A program made the translations under genes and the position numbers. The notes under the pieces are model-generated. The model was not told the origin of the DNA, made no database searches, and worked only from the letters and a program-made list of their open reading frames with translations. Positions 58,452 through 64,000 of a stretch of 64,000 nt of DNA are shown piece by piece (positions within the stretch are counted from its first letter, which is position 1; the number at the start of each line of letters is the position of its first letter). The DNA lies in assembly GCA_002786065.1 (NCBI GenBank), contig NHNY01000039.1:1-64000 (forward strand), given 5' to 3'. Source of the DNA: Microcyclospora pomicola. Lineage: Eukaryota; Ascomycota; Dothideomycetes; Capnodiales.

Positions 58452-61400
58452 CTAGGCTGCCTCTTCGGCAGCGAATGAGACAAGCTTGCTCTTGGACAGG
58501 ATCAACTCGGCGAGTGCAGTCAAGCTAGAACTGGTGAGCAGCTCGAGCACCTGCACGTTGGCGTCGACTTCACGTGCGACCCAGTTGCGGACTTCGATGG
58601 CCGCGAGAGAGTCGAGACCGTAGGATGCAACGGTCGAGGTAGGTTCCAGCTCGTCTGGAGACAGCATCAACACGGCAGCCAGCTTGGCGATGAGCCCAGC
58701 ATACACGGCCTCTAGAGCCACGTCGGCGGACTTTGCGTTCTTGAGCGCGACGGGGAGAGGCACGGAGGCTCCGCCACCTTGCGAAGAAGCTTGAGCGGCA
58801 GCAGCAGCACGCAGATGGCTGAATTTGGCATCGTGAAGCCAGTACGGCTCAGCTGTACCGGGCATGATCTTGAGACCAGTGATGACATGCTCGTTGGACT
58901 TGGCGGTCTGTCCTGAGATGGCAGCGGCCATGAGGGCAAGAACTTCAGTCTCGTCGATCGTCTCACCTCCAAGAGATCGGAGCACGTCGGAAGCGCGCTC
59001 AGAGTGGTCGGCAAGGTAGCCGACGTTGGACACGGCGGTGAGATCGAGCGAGGTACCTGGGAGGCCGAGCGATTTGCGGTAGGCCATAAAAGTATCGAGG
59101 AAGACGTTCGCGGCGGCGTATGCGGCTTGACCACGGTTACCGACGGCACCAGCGACCGAGGACAACGCAATGAAGAAGTCCAGATCGTGGTTAGATGAGG
59201 CAAGGGCGTTGTGCAGGTTCCAAGTTCCGGCGACCTTGGGTCGGACGACGGCGTTGAAGTCCTCGACGCTCATGTTCTCGTAGAGGGTATCCTAGGGGCA
59301 AGTTAGCGCGAATTATTGTAGACAGTAATGCTTAAAAACATACCTTCAACACCATAGCACCTTGAACGATACCACGAACCGGTGGAGCCTCGCTCTCGAC
59401 GGTCTTGATGAGCAAGTCGACGTGCTCGCGGTGAGACACATCGCATGGGTGGACTTGGACCGTCACACCCTGCTGAGCAAGCTCGTTGATCAATTGCAAC
59501 ACCTTTGGTGAGATGGTCGCGCTTCGCGAGACGAGGATGATGAATTTGGCGCCACGAGAAGCCATCCATTTGGCCATGCTGCGGCCAAGACCACCAGTAC
59601 CACCAATGATGATGTATGAGGCATCCTCCTTCAGGATCTTGTTCGAGTGCTTGGAGCTTGCTGCCTTGACCTGCTGGCCAGGCTCCGGGAAGATGACAAG
59701 CTTACCCATGCTCTTACCACTCTGCAGGCTGCGGAAGGCGGCTTCGACCTGGTCAATACCGTAGGATGTGATTGGTGCGATTGGCTGGACGGTCTTGTCA
59801 TCCATGAGCTTCACAACGTCGCTGAGGAGACGCTGCATCAGCTTAGGACGGAAGCTGGCAACCTTGGTAAGATCGACAGAGGCGAAGGTCAAGTTGTACT
59901 CGAACTGCGCCATCTCGAGACGGCTGTTCCTTGTAATGTCAGCCTTACCAATCTCGATGAAGCGGCCGAAAGGTGCCAAGCAGTCCCAGGTCTCACGGAG
60001 GACATCGCCAGCCAATGAGTTGAGAACGACATCGACACCCTCGCCGTTGGTCGCCCGACGAACAGCACCACCAAAAGTGGTGTCTCTGCTGTAGAAGATG
60101 TGGTCTGCCGGAATGCCATAGGTGTCCATGATGAACTGCTTCTTGTCGTTGCTTCCGACAGTTGTGAAGATCTCGGCCTTGGCCATCGTTGCGAGTTGGA
60201 TAGCTGCCTGACCAACACCGCCAGCGCCGGCGTGAATGAGAACCTTCTCGCCTTCGACCAAGCGACCAAGGTCGAACAGACCGTAGTAGGCTGTGCAGAA
60301 CACGACGGGGACCGTGCATGCCGACACGAAGCTCATCTCATCAGGAATGACCGAGACGCTGGTTGACAAGCAACGTGCGTATGTGCTGTAAGCACCCTCA
60401 GACATAGCCATGACGCGATCGCCAACCTTGACGTTAGTGACGTCTTTGCCAACTGAGCTAATCACACCAGCACACTCAACACCAATGTACGGCTGAGCAA
60501 GTTGACCCATGGAAACGACTACGTCCTTGAAGTTCATGCCAGTGGCCTTGACCTCAACCTCGACCTGCTTGTCGCCAAGCGCTGGGACTTCTTCATCAAC
60601 CCAGTAGAAGGTATCAAGGGCTCCAGGGCTAGCAATGATCATCTTCAGGCGACGACCAGCTTGCTCGAATGGCTGCTGGTAGATGGAGGTCTCCTGAGAC
60701 TCACGCTGGATGAATGTGTTCATCTCGGCGTCGTCGAAGACGCGAGGCACCATGATCTGGCCATTCTTCTCCTCGAATTCGCGGTCATCCTTGAACGAAG
60801 ACGGCTCGTCCGACCAGGCGAGACGGAGCACGTCAAGGATTGCTTTGGTCTCGGTGGCATCTTCGGTACCAGCGGTGTGCAGACCGAGGGTGGCGATCTT
60901 GGCAGAGGTCTCAGAACGGATTGATCGAGTGAAGCCAATGGTCATGCTGTTCTCAACGTCCTTCTCGTTGAGACCGGATTTGTAGACCCAGAGAACGCTG
61001 CCTGCGTCAAGAAGCACTTGACGCAAGATGCTGAACAGCTGTTCGGACGGCTCGAGCAAGATGTTCTTCTCTGGTGCCAAGAAAATGACGGCCTTGCCAG
61101 CTACTTCGGCTTCGACCAAGCCAGAGATCTCTGGTCGTCTGTCAGACACGTTGCTGATTGCACTGGCGAGGCTATCGGGGTACTTGGCATCATCTGCACC
61201 CATGTGCACAATCACAATATCCTGCCCAGTGAGGTAGGCAGCAGCAGATGGAGTCGCGTCGCCGCTGGCATAAGCAGAATCGCCGCTGGCATCGGCGCCG
61301 TTGGTGGTGGCTTGCTCAACACCATTTGCTTGAATTTCAGCGGTCGCTGGGACTTCGACAGCTGCTTCAGTCTTCTCGTCGACGACTTCTGCAACCTCTG

Positions 61401-63972
61401 GCTCGACTGCGGCTTGCCATTCAACCTTGAAGCACAGATCACGTGTCTCGGGGCCAGAGTTCACGTCAGACTCGCGGAGCGGTGTCATGACGAGACCCTC
61501 GAAGTTGATCACGGTCTCGGATCCACCTTCGGGGATGGCGAAGATGTCGAACTTGGTCGGTTGTGGGTCCTTCGGGTTTGGTCTTCCGGAGGAGTAGGCA
61601 GTGAGCCCATCACAGGTGAGGTTCTTGGAGATGCGCACGCGCTTGACGAACGTTGGCATGTAAAGAGTCTCGAAGCCTTGGCGACCAGCGCCGAAAGTTG
61701 GCCAGACGACTTGCAGGAATTGATCCAGGAATGCCGGGTGCACGAAGAGTTTAGATTCGTGCTCCTTGGGCAAGATCGCCTGTGTGTTTGGTGCATGCAG
61801 TTTGGCCCATGCACCGGTATCACTACCGAAGCAGGGTGTAAGACCTTGGAAAGTGGAGCCATAGCCTGCACCAACCTCGGTAAGCTGCTCGTAGAGGAGT
61901 GGTACGTTGACTTCGTCCTTGGCTTCAGCCTCAATGCCATCTGTCCGTGCCTTGAGAGTGGCGGCAGCAATTGAAGCACGCTCCACATCCACAGCATTTG
62001 AGCCAGAACCCCGTACAGCGACAAGACCGCGGCAGTGCTCGATCCATCCACGCTTGGTATCCCACGAGCAGATTCTGAATTCATCCCACAGGTCTGAGTA
62101 GCCACGAAGACCTTCGCTGTATGGTCGGAGGGTGATCGTGATCTCGACGTCGTTCTCTTCGTTCAATACCAATGCAGCGCTGGTCACGAATTCGCGTAGG
62201 TCGAAGTGGTCGAATTGGACACCTCGTGTGGCGGCACGCTGGGCGGCAGCTTCGAGAGCCATGACCATGTAGCCAGTCATAGGGAAGACAGGCATGGCCT
62301 GCATCTTGTGGTGACGAAGCCAGGGCAGGTCGTCCAATCGTAGGATGTTCCTCCAGGTGGGCTCGAGGTCGTTGGAGTACATTGCGAGCGTTCCGAGGAC
62401 ATCATTGCGAACACCAGTCTTGAAACGGTGCTTGTCTGAAATACGAGATTCGTGCCAGTACTTGGTGCCGTGCTGCCATTGGTAGATGGGCAGATCCGTG
62501 ACGACGGTCTGTGATGCGGATTTCGAGACTGGGAAGTTGATCTCGGAGAAGTTGAGCGTGGCACCCTTGACGAAGAGAGTGCTGGCCAGGTTGAGAGCAC
62601 ACTCAGTGGCGTTCTTGCCACGGAGGAGAGTTGGTGCGTATTGGATCTTGGTCTTTGCGTCACCAACGGTGGCAAGAATGTCCTTGATGGGACCTTGCAG
62701 GGCGGAGTGAGGGCCGAGCTCGATGAGAGTGTTGACTGCGGCATCACCAGCGAGTGCTGCAACTGCAGGCGAGAACTTGACTGGCGAGGTAAGGTTCTGG
62801 ACCCAGTACGATGCGTCGAGCTCAGATGGCTGTGCAATGCGTCCGAGCAGTGACGAGTAGAATGTCGCCACACCAGTGGTGTTGGGGTGGATATCCTTGA
62901 TCAGGTCGAGGTACTCTTTGGCGACCGGGTTGAGATGCGCAGAGTGGTATGCAACGCCGACCTTCAACTGTCGGTTGAAGATGTCCTTCTCGGTCAATGC
63001 TTTCTGAAGCTCTGCAATGGCATCCACGTCGCCGGAGACGGTGACACTGCATGGGCTGTTGATGCATGCAATAGTGGTGTAGCCAGAGGTTACAGCATCG
63101 CAGTACGGTCGGATCTCGTCCTCACCAGCGCCAACGGCCAACATCGTGCCCTGAACGTGGGCGAAGTCTTTCTTCAGTGTCAAAGTGCATTGACCTCTGT
63201 AGTACGCAATCTTCATCGCATCGTCTGCACCAATGATCCCTGCGGCATAAGCACAACAGATCTCACCAGAGCTGTGTCCAACGACTGCTGAGGGCTTGAT
63301 GCCCCATGATGCGAAAAGGTTTACAAGACCGATTTGCACAGCGGAGCACGCCGGTTGACTGATATGGGCTTGGTTGATGAGTGACTCTTCTGCTGGCTTC
63401 AAAAGCTCCTCTCGCATCGAGAAAGTCGCCCCAACGCTACGAAGGCACTTGTCGGCAGCATCAATGGCGTCAGCAAAAATCGGGTAGTCCTTAATCAACT
63501 CAGCACCCATTGCTGCCCACTGAGCACCTTGGCCTGTGAAGACAAATCCCAAGGTTGGTTCACCTCGGATACGGTTCGCGTTGATCTTGGTGGTAGCAAG
63601 TCGAACACCGAGCTCGTCGGACGACAAGGCTGGAATGGCCAACCGGCAGGCGAGGTGTGAACGTCTCTCTCCGAGTGTGTATGCAATGTTACCGCCGAGA
63701 AGTTTCTCGAAAACCTCAGGTCTTTGTTCGAGGTAGATACCAAGGTCCTTTGCTCTTGCCTTCAACGACTCCTGGTCATTGGCCGAGAGAACAAACAACT
63801 TGCGCTGTGGATCGGGTGAGTCGCTGGAAGCGGCCTCGGCTGACCCAATGTAGGGCTTTGTGGACGGTGGTGCAGCTGCCAATACAACGTGTGCGTTGGT
63901 ACCTCCAAACCCGTAGTTGGAGACACTGACATACTTCTTGCCTCGCGGCCATGGACGCGTTGAGGTTGCAAC
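58452..63972 (-). CDS. Highly reducing polyketide synthase, 5' part off the right edge
   Basis: The two last exons seen are 63972-59344 and 59291-58452, about 1822 residues; an acceptor (GCTAAC branch, CTACAG) at 63973 shows the gene continues beyond 64000. Visible domains: the tail of a ketosynthase (NYGFGGTNAHVVLA); acyltransferase (GFVFTGQGAQWAAMG, active GHSSGE near 63270); dehydratase (WLRHHKMQAMPVFP near 62300, and HPAFLDQFLQ with the catalytic Asp); an Ala/Glu-rich linker near 61240-61420; enoyl reductase (NFKDVVVSMG, HAGAGGVGQAA near 60225); ketoreductase (IIGGTGGLGRS near 59595, active GQAAYAAAN across exon 2); and an acyl carrier domain with its phosphopantetheine Ser in YGLDSLAAIEV near 58605. 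No C-methyltransferase is seen. It should make a reduced polyketide, released by a partner enzyme or transferase because there is no thioesterase or reductase end. Confidence 0.97.
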
Positions 63973-64000
63973 CTGTAGTCGTTAGCATTCATGCGACACT
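63973..64000 (-). other. Partial PKS intron at the window edge
   Basis: Reverse strand TGCTAACGACTACAG is a good branch point plus acceptor for the exon starting at 63972. The donor and the preceding ketosynthase exon lie outside the window. Confidence 0.8.

Noticed and set aside
61018-61974. 318-codon forward frame inside the PKS
   Set aside because: It lies wholly antisense to the PKS coding exon and mirrors its codon pattern; no domain.

Overview
The window is nuclear DNA of a filamentous ascomycete (Pezizomycotina; a dothideomycete is my guess from gene style, not proven). Reasons: many short introns of about 50-80 nt with GT...AG ends and CTRAC-type branch points, short intergenic spacers between most genes, a fungal nitrogen-regulator-like (areA GATA-like/DUF3295) protein, a copper-fist regulator, fungal-type FMP52, HP1 and NOT4, and a highly reducing polyketide synthase at the right edge. 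I found no convincing tRNA, rRNA, complete mobile element or CRISPR array. All exon maps were made by eye from frame continuity, splice signals and family knowledge.

Layout. 1-3.66 kb: no gene I can support. 3.66-6.36 kb: ATG13 (+). 6.36-16.4 kb: about 10 kb without a recognisable gene, with a diverged direct duplication at 6.7-7.0 kb, short microsatellites and a long pyrimidine-rich leader that runs into an areA-GATA-like/DUF3295 gene (16.4-18.2 kb, +). 20.1-20.8 kb: an unrecognised 246-aa protein (+). 21.1-24.5 kb: a 13-exon CCCH plus CHY zinc-finger gene (+) with an 8-nt exon. 24.9-26.6 kb: RPN7 of the 26S proteasome (+), converging on an MFS transporter (27.0-29.1 kb, -). 29.9-30.9 kb: heterochromatin protein HP1 (-), divergent from the chaperonin subunit CCT5 (31.4-33.3 kb, +). 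34.5-36.2 kb: a copper-fist transcription factor (-). 38.7-44.0 kb: the NOT4 E3 ligase locus (-), divergent from complex I NDUFS3 (44.4-45.4 kb, +). 45.9-47.5 kb: hydroxyacid-oxoacid transhydrogenase (+). 48.2-48.8 kb: a roadblock-like protein (-). 49.7-50.5 kb: FMP52 (+). 51.1-56.8 kb: a UFD4/TRIP12-type HECT ligase (+). 58.5 kb to the right edge: the 3' three quarters or so of a highly reducing PKS (-), whose ketosynthase and 5' exons lie outside.

Working together. Most genes are single-copy housekeeping functions. Several concern protein quality control (RPN7, CCT5, NOT4, UFD4, ATG13) and several mitochondria (NDUFS3, HOT, FMP52); I read this as chance proximity, not an operon-like unit. 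The parts most worth a second look are the NOT4 locus (two long reading frames, the second without its own start), the PKS edge (probable start of a secondary-metabolite cluster), the gene structures with very small exons or stop-free introns (CHY gene, HP1, CCT5, UFD4), and the 10-kb silent block before the areA-like gene.
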